A stretch of 64,000 nucleotides of DNA. Source: Hyphomicrobiales bacterium (lineage in GTDB: Bacteria; Pseudomonadota; Alphaproteobacteria; Rhizobiales; Aestuariivirgaceae). Made by a program: the position numbers and the translations under genes. Numbering within the stretch: the first letter of the stretch is position 1; the number at the start of each line of letters is the position of its first letter. The stretch spans positions 25,751 through 89,750 of the forward strand of contig JANYHE010000024.1 of the NCBI GenBank assembly GCA_025359215.1, written 5' to 3'. The notes below the pieces were generated by a model. It saw only the letters and a list, made by a program, of their open reading frames with translations. It did not search any database and was not told where the DNA came from. Shown here piece by piece: positions 28,057 through 36,172 of the stretch.

Positions 28057-28108
28057 AGATCGAGCGATAACGCCCGTTAGCACAAATCCCAAAGCAAGGC
28101 AAAGCCAT

Positions 28109-28537
28109 TTAAGCAAAGGGCTTAACCACAACCATAATGACAATCCAAATCAACAAAACTGTAGGCACTTCGTTCAAAACTCTAAAGTAGCGTTCGCTGC
28201 GACCACGCCAACCCTGTGCAAACTTTGCCCGGTAACTCTCCATCATTCCGTGATACCCCAGCAAAGCTAAAACCCCCAAAAGCTTCAAAGATAACCAATG
28301 ATCGCTCCAAGCAAAACCAGAAGCTGAAACCAAATAACCACCCGCAAGAACCGCCACCAACAGTGCTGGCCGCATAATCGCCTTCAACAACATTTTTTCC
28401 ATGTGCATGAACAAAACATCACTGTCAGAGCCAACCGCCAACCGTGTGTGATAAACATAGAGTCGCGGCAGATAGAAAAGCCCAGCCATCCAAGCTATGA
28501 CAGCCACGATATGCAGCGCCTTAATCCAAAGGACCAT
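28109..28537 (-). CDS. hemJ: HemJ, protoporphyrinogen IX oxidase
   Basis: A 142-residue inner-membrane protein with about four helices that oxidizes protoporphyrinogen IX in bacteria lacking HemG or HemY. The conserved AVIAWMAGLFYLPRLYVYH near residue 13 holds the essential histidine; KLLGVLALLGYHGMM and RYFRVLNEVPT are also typical. The ATG at 28537 overlaps the hemE stop as TGATG, so hemE and hemJ, two heme-pathway enzymes, are translationally coupled. Confidence 0.93.
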   Translation of the reverse strand: MVLWIKALHIVAVIAWMAGLFYLPRLYVYHTRLAVGSDSDVLFMHMEKMLLKAIMRPALLVAVLAGGYLVSASGFAWSDHWLSLKLLGVLALLGYHGMMESYRAKFAQGWRGRSERYFRVLNEVPTVLLIWIVIMVVVKPFA

Positions 28538-29571
28538 CACAAATGCCCTGAATCAAAATCGCGAACCGCTTTCACCAACTCAGAAACCATCTCCGGATTC
28601 ACCTGCGGTGTGATCCCATGCCCTAAGTTGAAAATATGCCGCCCCATTGGAACGCCGTTCAAAACCGCCGCAACGCCCCGCCGCAAGCCATCCCTGTCAC
28701 CTAACAGCAGGCCAGGCGCCAAATTCCCTTGCACCGCCACAGAGCTTGGCAACGTCGGCAAAACGTCCGAAAGCTTACAATCTTCCTCAACACCAATCGC
28801 ATTTGCGCTGGTGCCCCCAGCAATCGAGGCATGTTGTTCACCTACTCCCCGAGCAAAAACAATAATTGGAAAGTTCGTGTGAACCGCTCTCACGCCGTCC
28901 ACAATCCGCTTTACTGGCTCAACCACCAAACGCTGCAACCACACCGGCGGCAAATCACCAGCCCAGCTATCAAAGATCTGAACTGTTTCAGCTCCAGCCC
29001 TAATTTGACCGAGTAGATAAACAATAGAACATTCAACAACTTTATCTATCAGCGCGCCGTACCAACTGGGTTGTTCCATAGCAACAGCCAAGGCGCGCTT
29101 TCTGTCAGAGCTACCACCCTCAATCATATAACTCACCACAGTCCAAGGCGCCCCACAAAACCCTATCAAAGTTGTGTCGGCATCCAATTGTGACTTCGCC
29201 AGTCCAACGGTTTCCCAAACTTTTTCAAATTCGGTAAAAGATCCCGATGACCGCAATTTTGCAACATCAGTACTGCTGCTCACTGTCTGAAGAATTGGTC
29301 CCTCACCCTCTTTAAAATCCAAAGCCAGTCCCATCGCTTGCGGAACAACCAGAATGTCTGAAAAAAGAATGGCGGCGTCAAAATCATAGCGCCGTAAGGG
29401 TTGCAACGTCACTTCACAAGCCAGCTCAGGATTATAGCAAAGCTTTAAAAAACTCCCCGCCTTTTCTCTCACAGCGCGGTACTCAGGTAAATAACGACCC
29501 GCTTGCCTCATCACCCACATGGGTCTTCTATGAGGTTCTCGATTTTCTAAAACGTTGAGTAAAGCTTTCAA
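28537..29571 (-). CDS. hemE: HemE, uroporphyrinogen decarboxylase
   Basis: A 344-residue TIM-barrel enzyme that decarboxylates uroporphyrinogen III to coproporphyrinogen III. The PMWVMRQAGRYLPEYR block near residue 17 and AAILFSDILVVPQAMG near 66 are family signatures. The start is a TTG at 29571, at the point where homologous proteins begin; no ATG fits. It is the first gene leftward of the proposed origin. In Caulobacter and Sinorhizobium the replication origin also adjoins hemE. Confidence 0.95.
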   Translation of the reverse strand: MKALLNVLENREPHRRPMWVMRQAGRYLPEYRAVREKAGSFLKLCYNPELACEVTLQPLRRYDFDAAILFSDILVVPQAMGLALDFKEGEGPILQTVSSSTDVAKLRSSGSFTEFEKVWETVGLAKSQLDADTTLIGFCGAPWTVVSYMIEGGSSDRKRALAVAMEQPSWYGALIDKVVECSIVYLLGQIRAGAETVQIFDSWAGDLPPVWLQRLVVEPVKRIVDGVRAVHTNFPIIVFARGVGEQHASIAGGTSANAIGVEEDCKLSDVLPTLPSSVAVQGNLAPGLLLGDRDGLRRGVAAVLNGVPMGRHIFNLGHGITPQVNPEMVSELVKAVRDFDSGHL

Positions 29572-29675
29572 ATCCGTCTCACTTAAACAAAATAGTTATA
29601 TCTATAGATTGTAGATTCTGTTGGGCCGTGATTAACGGTTTAAACACAATCCGGTGCCGCCTATATTGGAAAAGC

Positions 29676-29684
29676 TGTGCACAA
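29676..29684 (-). promoter_or_regulatory. Weak DnaA-box-like site
   Basis: On the minus strand TTGTGCACA matches the relaxed DnaA box TTWTNCACA at eight of nine positions. Its position in the proposed origin, inverted relative to the perfect box, is the main reason to list it. Confidence 0.4.
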
Positions 29685-29723
29685 TTTTTAACAATGCCCA
29701 AGAATTCCGATAAAAATCAAACA

Positions 29724-29736
29724 AATCAATTCATTA
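29724..29736 (+). promoter_or_regulatory. IHF-binding site in the proposed origin
   Basis: AATCAATTCATTA fits the IHF consensus WATCAANNNNTTR at all fixed positions and is flanked by AT-rich DNA. IHF bends origin DNA in Caulobacter and E. coli. ihfB is encoded at 55970-56254. Confidence 0.5.
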
Positions 29737-29804
29737 AAGTTATAAATAAATTTGTCTCACATTCCACACATAAATTTTCAAACCGTACGATCAAAGTCCA
29801 ATTG

Positions 29805-29820
29805 TTAATAAGTCCTAAAC
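29805..29820 (+). promoter_or_regulatory. CtrA-like site in the proposed origin
   Basis: TTAATAAGTCCTAAAC matches the CtrA site TTAA-N7-TTAAC with one mismatch (TAAAC). CtrA silences the Caulobacter origin by binding such sites. In AT-rich DNA a chance match is plausible. Confidence 0.4.
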
Positions 29821-29861
29821 TTGTCAGTTCACAATGAAACACATGAACACCAAAATGAAAC

Positions 29862-29870
29862 TTATCCACA
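29862..29870 (+). promoter_or_regulatory. Consensus DnaA box
   Basis: TTATCCACA is the exact strong DnaA box, 28 bases before the maf start within the proposed origin. Confidence 0.75.
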
Positions 29871-29897
29871 TTTAATCCCAAGGCTCAACCCCTGCTT

Positions 29898-30488
29898 ATG
29901 CATTCCCCAAAACTCATATTGGCCTCAACCAGTCGAACGCGGCAGCGCATTCTACAGAAAGCAGGGCTCTCCTTTGAAGCGTGCCCACCAGAACTAGACG
30001 AGGAGGCCGCTAAATCTCTCCTCTCCAATTTGCCCCCGCGTGATATAGCACTCTCTTTGGCCAGCCAAAAAGCTTTAAGTTTATCACTAGGACCCGACCT
30101 CGTCCTTGGTGCGGATCAAACGCTATCCTGTCAAGGTCAGCTACACAATAAGCCTTGTTCTATGAAAGAAGCAGAAGAACAGCTCTTAAGCCTGCGAGGA
30201 CAACGCCACGTTTTACATTCAGCCTTGTGTGTCGCGCAAAACGGACAAATCATTTGGAGGGTATGTGAAGACGCCGTTTTGACGATGCGGCACTTCAGTG
30301 ATTCCTTTTCCAAATCATATATAGAAACTTGCGGTGCTGAATTGCTGAACACAGTGGGTAGCTATCAGCTCGAAGGTCATGGAGCTCAATTGTTTGAAAA
30401 AATCGAAGGCGATTATTTTACAATCCTCGGTATGCCGCTGCTGCCGTGCCTTGCCTTTTTGCGCAACATCAAGTTTATAACCTCATGA
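29898..30488 (+). CDS. maf: Maf-family nucleotide pyrophosphatase
   Basis: A 196-residue Maf/ITPase-fold enzyme that hydrolyses noncanonical nucleoside triphosphates and is linked to septum control. The signature is LILASTSRTRQRIL at the N terminus; further conserved blocks are LVLGADQTLSCQG near residue 72 and NTVGSYQLEGHGAQLFEKIEGDYFTI (in two parts) near 152. It is the first gene right of the proposed origin and overlaps aroE by 4 bases (ATGA). Confidence 0.93.
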   Translation: MHSPKLILASTSRTRQRILQKAGLSFEACPPELDEEAAKSLLSNLPPRDIALSLASQKALSLSLGPDLVLGADQTLSCQGQLHNKPCSMKEAEEQLLSLRGQRHVLHSALCVAQNGQIIWRVCEDAVLTMRHFSDSFSKSYIETCGAELLNTVGSYQLEGHGAQLFEKIEGDYFTILGMPLLPCLAFLRNIKFITS

Positions 30489-31318
30489 TAAAAGCTTGCG
30501 TCATTGGATCGCCTATTGCCCATTCACGTTCTCCGCTCATCCATAACTATTGGTTGAAAAAACTGGGCATGAACGGTAGCTATGACCGGGTGCTGGTGGA
30601 GCCTGAAGAACTAAAAAACTTTCTGGCACACCTTGAAGCAAAGGGTTATGCGGGCTGCAATGTCACTCTGCCCCACAAGGAAACTGCTCTTCAATATATA
30701 GACATTGTCGATGAAAGCGTCAGAACCATCGGGGCCTTAAACACAGTCTATCTGAAAAACTCAAAAACTCATGCCACCTCAACTGATGGCGAAGGCTTCC
30801 TCCAGAATTTGCTAGCCACCATTCCTGGCTTTGATGTGTCTGAAAAACATATCGTACTGTTGGGTGCGGGAGGCTCAGCCAAAGCCATTATTGAAAGATT
30901 GCTGCGCGCCAATGTTGCATCCATTACGGTAGCGAATCGAACTCTTGATCGCGCTAAAGTATTGAAACAAACATTTGGCGCGAAGATTATCCCCATTCAA
31001 CCCCCTGCTTTAAATTTGAAATACTGCGACATTCTCATTAACACAACATCTCAAGGCATGACTGGACAGTCCCCGCTCACAATAGAATTGTCTGAATTGC
31101 CAGCCCATGCGGTGGTGGCTGATATTGTGTATGTCCCCCTAAAAACGGAACTCCTTCAGCGCGCTGAAGCTTTAAATCTACGCACTGTTCCTGGCCTTGG
31201 TATGTTACTTCATCAAGCGGTGCGCGGGTTTGAGCTTTGGTTTGGGGCCAAACCGATTGTAACACCCGAACTCTATGACTTGATCGCCCACGATATCGAT
31301 CCGGATTTTAAATCATGA
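30485..31318 (+). CDS. aroE: AroE, shikimate dehydrogenase
   Basis: A 277-residue NADP-dependent enzyme reducing 3-dehydroshikimate to shikimate in aromatic amino-acid synthesis. Substrate block IGSPIAHSRSPLIHN at the N terminus, catalytic lysine in NVTLPHKE near residue 64, NADP loop LLGAGGSAKAIIE near 131 and the GLGMLLHQAVRGFELWFG block near the end. The start ATG at 30485 overlaps the maf stop, and the stop overlaps the coaE start; longer frames upstream lie in maf. Confidence 0.95.
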   Translation: MIKACVIGSPIAHSRSPLIHNYWLKKLGMNGSYDRVLVEPEELKNFLAHLEAKGYAGCNVTLPHKETALQYIDIVDESVRTIGALNTVYLKNSKTHATSTDGEGFLQNLLATIPGFDVSEKHIVLLGAGGSAKAIIERLLRANVASITVANRTLDRAKVLKQTFGAKIIPIQPPALNLKYCDILINTTSQGMTGQSPLTIELSELPAHAVVADIVYVPLKTELLQRAEALNLRTVPGLGMLLHQAVRGFELWFGAKPIVTPELYDLIAHDIDPDFKS

Positions 31319-31908
31319 TACTAATCGGCCTAACAGGGTCCATCGCCATGGGAAAATCAGAAGTCGCGCGAATATTACGGGCCATGAATATGCCAGTGTT
31401 CGACGCTGATGCAGCCGTCCACGAAATTTATGAAAACGGGACTGCCGCAAAAGTTTTGGGCAAACTTTGCCCTGAAGCAATTAACGGCGATACAGTTGAC
31501 CGAAAAATTCTCTCACAAACGATTGCCAAGAACCCAGACCTTCTAAAATCGATTACAGCCATTATTCACCCTTTGGTCCATCGAGCGGAACACGAATTTT
31601 TACAAAAGCAAAATAGCGATATCGCCGTAATTGATTCACCGCTTATTCTTGAAGGGGGTCGGGCGCGTGAGATGGATTTAGTCATTGTTGTTTCTGCTAC
31701 ACCGGAAATTCAACAAGCGCGCGCCCTTGCCCGCCCCGGAATGACTGAAACAAAATTTGAAATGATCAAATCTAAACAAATGCCAGACAGTGAAAAACGC
31801 CTTTGGGCAGATTTTGTGATTGAAAATAATGGTAGAGTGGAAGAGCTCGAAAACACCACGAAAGCCTTGATCGAACATATCAGGTCTCAGGAAAAACCAA
31901 ATGCGTGA
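31315..31908 (+). CDS. coaE: CoaE, dephospho-CoA kinase
   Basis: A 197-residue P-loop kinase for the last step of coenzyme A synthesis. [14 protein letters not shown] (residues 4-17) is the P-loop; [11 protein letters not shown] near 34 and [11 protein letters not shown] near 105 are typical. Its ATGA start overlaps the aroE stop, and it overlaps dnaQ by 8 bases, so maf-aroE-coaE-dnaQ reads as one coupled operon. Confidence 0.94.
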   Translation: MILIGLTGSIAMGKSEVARILRAMNMPVFDADAAVHEIYENGTAAKVLGKLCPEAINGDTVDRKILSQTIAKNPDLLKSITAIIHPLVHRAEHEFLQKQNSDIAVIDSPLILEGGRAREMDLVIVVSATPEIQQARALARPGMTETKFEMIKSKQMPDSEKRLWADFVIENNGRVEELENTTKALIEHIRSQEKPNA

Positions 31909-32590
31909 AATTATTCTCGATACTGAAACCACCGGGTTGTCACCAATCACTGGAGACCGAATTGTTGAGATTGGTGCCATCGAGCTGATCAACCACATTC
32001 CATCCGGTAAGACTTATCACGTTTATCTCAACCCCGAACGCGACATGCCCAAAGAAGCAGAGGCTGTGCACGGGCTATCTTTGGCCTTTCTGAAGGATAA
32101 ACCGCTGTTTAAAACAGTTGTCGACGAGTTTCTCGAATTTGTTGGCGACGCTCCGCTCATTATTCATAATGCCAGTTTTGATATGGGCTTTATTAACTCG
32201 GAACTCGGTGCCCTCGGACGCAGTGCCATCCCACCTTCGCAAGTGATTGACACGCTGCAAATGGCCAGGCGTTCGCATCCCATGGGTCCCAACAGTCTGG
32301 ATGCGCTGTGCCGGCGCTATGGCATAGATAATTCCAAACGCACCAAACACGGCGCCCTGTTAGATGCTGAATTGCTGGCTGATGTCTATTTAGAATTGAT
32401 CGGCGGCAGACAAACGGCACTCATATTACAGGCCCAGTCGAACACGCAAAAAACCGCGTTTCAATCAACCCGCCAAAATACAAGGGTGCGGCTGGAAGCT
32501 TTGAGCCCGCGCCTCACCCAAGAAGAAAGCGCTCTTCACCGAGCTCGCATTGCTGAGCTGGGTGAGAAAGCGCTTTGGAATCAAGATTGA
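31901..32590 (+). CDS. dnaQ: DnaQ, DNA polymerase III epsilon (proofreading) subunit
   Basis: A 229-residue DEDDh 3'-5' exonuclease. Exo I is LDTETTGL (residues 6-13), Exo [15 protein letters not shown] near 86, and Exo [17 protein letters not shown] near 149 with the general-base histidine. The C-terminal tail should bind the polymerase alpha subunit. It is convergent with secB, with 3 bases between the stops. Confidence 0.95.
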   Translation: MREIILDTETTGLSPITGDRIVEIGAIELINHIPSGKTYHVYLNPERDMPKEAEAVHGLSLAFLKDKPLFKTVVDEFLEFVGDAPLIIHNASFDMGFINSELGALGRSAIPPSQVIDTLQMARRSHPMGPNSLDALCRRYGIDNSKRTKHGALLDAELLADVYLELIGGRQTALILQAQSNTQKTAFQSTRQNTRVRLEALSPRLTQEESALHRARIAELGEKALWNQD

Positions 32591-32593
32591 GAT

Positions 32594-33196
32594 TTAAGCT
32601 TGGGCTGAACCTTGTTGCTGCATGCGCTTTTGATACATGGTGGCAAAATCAATCGGGTCCAGCATCAAAGGTGGAAAGCCGCCATTGCGCGTGGCATCGG
32701 CCAGAATTTGCCTTGCAAACGGAAATAACATGCGGGGGCACTCGATCAGCACAGCGGGATGCAAAAGATTGGCCGGGAAGTTTTCCAAACGGAACATGCC
32801 AGCATAAAGAAGGTCAGCCGCAAAAATAACTTTGCCTTCTGATGTAGCCTTTGCATCTAAATGCAACTCAACTTCAAAATCTGATGGGCCCAAATTGCGC
32901 GCATTCACATTTACAGAAATATTGATATCAGGCTGGCTCTGCTGTGGCGCAAGCGACAAAGGAGCATTGGGATTTTCAAAACTGAGATCCTTTAAATACT
33001 GTCCCAGAATTTTGAGTGAAGGTTGTGCGCCGGGTTGTGGCTCAGGCGCAGTCAAATTTGCTGGTGAAGCTGTAGCGCGAATGGTCGCAGGCTTTGCTTC
33101 GGCCACTGGGATTGGCTTGCGGGTTGCCCCATTCGCAGGTTTCGCAGCCACTTTTACAGGCGCTTTGCGTGGAGCTGTCTTGATTGTTTTTGCCAT
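32594..33196 (-). CDS. secB: SecB, protein-export chaperone, with long N-terminal extension
   Basis: A 200-residue export chaperone that keeps preproteins unfolded for SecA. The core (about residues 58-195) has [14 protein letters not shown] and the C-terminal [20 protein letters not shown] block with the LMLDPIDF end. The first 55 or so residues are a Lys/Ala/Pro-rich low-complexity extension absent from ordinary SecB of about 150-165 residues; no internal start would remove it, because the next ATG lies well inside the conserved core. Confidence 0.93.
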   Translation of the reverse strand: MAKTIKTAPRKAPVKVAAKPANGATRKPIPVAEAKPATIRATASPANLTAPEPQPGAQPSLKILGQYLKDLSFENPNAPLSLAPQQSQPDINISVNVNARNLGPSDFEVELHLDAKATSEGKVIFAADLLYAGMFRLENFPANLLHPAVLIECPRMLFPFARQILADATRNGGFPPLMLDPIDFATMYQKRMQQQGSAQA

Positions 33197-33347
33197 TTTT
33201 GCCTCTTAAGATGAGCCTTCCCGCCGAAGGCCGAATTGAAAATCTTCGCTATCATGAAGCCAACTGAGCCGCAAGGTGGGCTAGAGATTGGTTTTGCCAA
33301 TTTTCTCTCTATATAGAGTTCTACACCAAGCATAAGGACACCAGCGT

Positions 33348-34001
33348 TTGTTATCAGATCCGCTCAATATTATTTTACTGGCCGCAGCCATCATCATTTT
33401 CTGGAAGCTGAAATCAGTTCTGGGGCAGCGCACCGGCTTGGAGCGTCCACCTGTTGTAACGCCCACAAAACCGCAGCCAGAATTGCGCATCATTGAAAAC
33501 CCTGAATATATCCCGCCAAATCCGGTGTGGCAGGGCCATGCCGAGGAGGGGTCTGATCTGGCTAAAACATTAGAGGCGATTGGCAAGCAACAGCGCGATT
33601 TCAGCGTCACCAGTTTTATAGCCGGTGCAAAAGCGGCCCATGAGATGATTCTGGAAGCCTTTGCCAAAGGTGACAAAGCAGCGCTTAGACCATTGTTGTC
33701 AAAGGCAGTGTATGAAAGCTTTTCAACAGTCATTGATCAAAATCAAAAATTGGGACACAGCAAGGTTTTCCAATTTGTAGGTGCAGTTTCAACCAATTTA
33801 GAATCGGCCATCATTGACGGTAGCAAAGCCAGCATCAGTGTTAAATTCGTGACCGAAATGATCAACGCAACAATCGATAAAACCGGTGCCACTGTGAATG
33901 GAGACGCGAAGGCTGTCCTTGAAGATACTGACCTCTGGACCTTTGAGCGTGATCTTACTTCGCGTGATCCCAATTGGCTGCTGACAGCAACAGGCGAATG
34001 A
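33348..34001 (+). CDS. Tim44/TimA-family putative adaptor protein
   Basis: A 217-residue protein with one N-terminal membrane anchor (residues 4-19), a proline-rich linker and a Tim44-like C-terminal domain (about 75-215) with FIAGAKAAHEMILEAFAKGD and LLSKAVYESF. Mitochondrial Tim44 tethers Hsp70 to the import channel; the alphaproteobacterial homologue is a membrane-attached protein whose partner is not established. The start is a TTG at 33348 with AAGGA nine bases before it. It is divergent from secB and overlaps mltA by 4 bases. Confidence 0.82.
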   Translation: MLSDPLNIILLAAAIIIFWKLKSVLGQRTGLERPPVVTPTKPQPELRIIENPEYIPPNPVWQGHAEEGSDLAKTLEAIGKQQRDFSVTSFIAGAKAAHEMILEAFAKGDKAALRPLLSKAVYESFSTVIDQNQKLGHSKVFQFVGAVSTNLESAIIDGSKASISVKFVTEMINATIDKTGATVNGDAKAVLEDTDLWTFERDLTSRDPNWLLTATGE

Positions 34002-35140
34002 GATTAGTTATATGCAGTCTAATATTTCTATTGAATATATCGTCTTTGCATGCGGCACCCAAAATGCTTGAACCTGTAAAAATTGAAACTCTCGCGGGTT
34101 GGGCAAAAGACGACCACACCAAAGCGCTGCAAACATTTCAGCGCTCGTGTCAGGAAATTCTAACCACCGCGCATGGTTTCAAACGCGCTGCAGCCTTTGG
34201 CGGAGAATTGAGCGATTGGACAATTCTATGCCAAAGCGCGCTTGCAGCAACCAACGGCAAACAGTTTTTTGAAGCAAACTTCGCGGCTTATAAAGTGAAT
34301 GATCCGAAACGCCCGCAAGGGCTCTACACCGGTTATTATGAGCCCGAAGCTGAAGGCAGCCTCGTTAAGACCAGCGAATATCCAGTGCCGGTCTATAATA
34401 AACCAGCTGATCTCAAAGCCCTCGACGAGCAGGGCCAACAGCAGACAGGTCTCGCTTACGGCCGCATCGTGAACGGCAAGGCTGAAGCTTATGCAACGCG
34501 CAAAGAGATTGAGCAGGGCGCTCTCGAAGGCAAAGGCCTTGCGATTTGCTATCTCAAAAGCTGGGTTGATGCGTTCTTCATTCATATTCAAGGCTCTGGT
34601 CGTGTGAAACTGCCGGATGGAAAAATCATCCGCTTGGCCTATGCCGCAAAAACGGGGCAACCTTACACTGGCATTGGTCATGTGCTTTTAGAAAAAGGCA
34701 TTGGCAGCACAGATACGATGTCGATGGAGTTCTTGCGCGGTTGGATGAGTGATCACCCATCGGAAGCGCGCGAGTTGATGTGGAAGAATAAATCCTACAT
34801 TTTCTTTCGCCAAATTGATGTCCCATCAAATGACCTTGGCGCCTTGGGCGCCCAACAAGTGAACCTCACGCCACTGCGCAGCCTAGCGGTGGATCGCTCC
34901 ATTTGGATGTTTGGAACCCCAATCTGGATTGACACGACAACACCGCCCGAAGCGGGTTCAAAACCCTTCCAACATCTCATGGTGGCCCAAGACACTGGCA
35001 CCGCCATCAAGGGCCATGTGCGGGGTGATGTTTATTGGGGTTGGGGCGAAGATGCGGCATTTAATGCGGGCCACATGAAAAGTGCAGGTTCTATGGTGGT
35101 GTTGCTTCCTAAGTTGGTGGCAGCGCGTTTAAAATTATGA
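33998..35140 (+). CDS. mltA: MltA, membrane-bound lytic murein transglycosylase A
   Basis: A 380-residue peptidoglycan-cleaving enzyme. A signal peptide (residues 1-19, ending SLHA) has no lipobox cysteine, so it is likely soluble in the periplasm rather than lipid-anchored. LYTGYYEPEAEGS near residue 107 and FIHIQGSGRVKL near 192 mark the MltA domain; the C-terminal 3D domain is VAQDTGTAIKGHVRGDVYWG near 330 with the catalytic aspartate region. ATGA overlaps join it to the genes on both sides. Confidence 0.92.
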   Translation: MRLVICSLIFLLNISSLHAAPKMLEPVKIETLAGWAKDDHTKALQTFQRSCQEILTTAHGFKRAAAFGGELSDWTILCQSALAATNGKQFFEANFAAYKVNDPKRPQGLYTGYYEPEAEGSLVKTSEYPVPVYNKPADLKALDEQGQQQTGLAYGRIVNGKAEAYATRKEIEQGALEGKGLAICYLKSWVDAFFIHIQGSGRVKLPDGKIIRLAYAAKTGQPYTGIGHVLLEKGIGSTDTMSMEFLRGWMSDHPSEARELMWKNKSYIFFRQIDVPSNDLGALGAQQVNLTPLRSLAVDRSIWMFGTPIWIDTTTPPEAGSKPFQHLMVAQDTGTAIKGHVRGDVYWGWGEDAAFNAGHMKSAGSMVVLLPKLVAARLKL

Positions 35141-35718
35141 GCCGCAAGAACTTCGAAGTGCCCGATCATGGCTTATGGGATGAGGTGAAACGCGCCATTC
35201 AACCCTTGTCCATTCGCAAGCAGTTGAAGGCCCGATCTAAAATCAAAGGTATTATCTTGCAGCCGCAACTGTTGGTGCAATCCATTGAACCTGTGCTCAA
35301 TCGAAAAGCCTTAAGAAATGAACCACCCGCCATTGCCAGCTTTGATCGTCGTACCACGCAAAAGCTGGGCCGGGGAAATGCCGACCCTGAAGCGCGGTTG
35401 GATTTGCACGGCGAAAATTTAGAAACAGCGCGGATGCAATTGTTGAACTTCATCAGCATCCAGCGCCACCGCGGCGTAAGGCTTGTCTTGGTTATCACGG
35501 GCAAGGGGGCATCGCCTTATGCGCGCCACACACTGCATGGCCACAGCCATTTCCACACGCCAGAGCGCGAAGGTAAGCTCCGCCGCGAAGTGCCGCTCAT
35601 GTTTCACGAGGCGATATTCCGCGCTCATATTGTCGGCTTCCAGCCAGCCCACCCCAAACATGGCGGGGGTGGCGCGTTTTATGTGAGGCTCAGAAAACGC
35701 GAAGGCGAACAGCATTGA
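35137..35718 (+). CDS. Smr-domain (MutS2 C-terminal-like) protein
   Basis: A 193-residue protein with a C-terminal Smr nuclease domain: LDLHGENLETARMQL near residue 88, LVLVITGKG near 115 and the HGGGGAFYVRLRK end. Stand-alone Smr proteins nick nucleic acids; some rescue stalled ribosomes by cutting mRNA, but this subgroup is uncharacterised. The N-terminal third is basic and unstructured. Coupled to mltA by ATGA and to the following gene by TTGA. Confidence 0.88.
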   Translation: MSRKNFEVPDHGLWDEVKRAIQPLSIRKQLKARSKIKGIILQPQLLVQSIEPVLNRKALRNEPPAIASFDRRTTQKLGRGNADPEARLDLHGENLETARMQLLNFISIQRHRGVRLVLVITGKGASPYARHTLHGHSHFHTPEREGKLRREVPLMFHEAIFRAHIVGFQPAHPKHGGGGAFYVRLRKREGEQH

Positions 35719-36068
35719 CACCCTTTGGCGCCAAACTCCGCGAGTTGCGCGCTGATCGTGGGCTTACGCTGGCCAATATGGCCAGCGCCATCAATGTCTC
35801 CAGCGCCTACCTTTCAGCTTTAGAACACGGCAAACGTGGGCGGCCCAGCTGGCACGTGGTGCAAAGCATCATCGCCTATTTGAACATCATCTGGGACGAA
35901 GCCGAAGAGCTGGTCAAGCTTTCAAGGCTCTCACATCCCCGCATCACTATAGACACAGCAGGCCTAGACCCCGAAGCCACCGAACTGGCCAATCGCTTGT
36001 CCAAGAGCATCGCAAAGTTGGACAAGGCCACGGTGAAAGAGATGCTGGAGCGATTGAAGGAGAAATGA
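35715..36068 (+). CDS. XRE-type helix-turn-helix protein
   Basis: A 117-residue protein with an N-terminal Cro/CI-type helix-turn-helix (about residues 5-62: LRELRADRGLTLANMA, then SSAYLSALEHGKRG) and a C-terminal helical tail rich in leucine and lysine. The start is a TTG at 35715 overlapping the Smr stop (TTGA), a position that only makes sense as coupled translation. Targets are unknown. Confidence 0.82.
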   Translation: MTPFGAKLRELRADRGLTLANMASAINVSSAYLSALEHGKRGRPSWHVVQSIIAYLNIIWDEAEELVKLSRLSHPRITIDTAGLDPEATELANRLSKSIAKLDKATVKEMLERLKEK

Positions 36069-36092
36069 ATTGACCCCAATCTCCTTAACCAC

Positions 36093-36108
36093 ATAAAGAT
36101 ATCTTTAT
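36093..36108. promoter_or_regulatory. Palindromic operator candidate upstream of ahcY
   Basis: ATAAAGATATCTTTAT is a perfect 16-base palindrome centred about 72 bases before the ahcY start. Its symmetry and position suit a dimeric regulator. In proteobacteria ahcY and methionine-cycle genes are often controlled by the ArsR-type regulator SahR at AT-rich palindromes; the assignment to SahR is inference. No such regulator is encoded in the window. Confidence 0.5.
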
Positions 36109-36172
36109 ATAGATATTGCACACCGTCCTTTCCCATGCTATCGGCTGGCCAACAATCATCAGGAGTCTACCC

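Larger units (their letters stand above)
29572..29897. other. oriC: Probable chromosomal replication origin (oriC)
   Basis: A 326-base AT-rich, gene-free gap between divergent hemE and maf. It contains a consensus DnaA box (29862-29870), a weaker inverted DnaA-box-like site (29676-29684), an exact IHF consensus match (29724-29736), a near-consensus CtrA site (29805-29820) and an AT-rich stretch at 29738-29756 that could unwind. Genes on both sides for several kilobases point away from it, and parABS lies 4-8 kb away. Known alphaproteobacterial origins adjoin hemE. This is inference, without skew or mapping data. Confidence 0.7.

Noticed and set aside
36069..36172. SAH or SAM riboswitch before ahcY
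   Set aside because: No conserved riboswitch stems could be drawn; the perfect palindrome better suits a protein operator.
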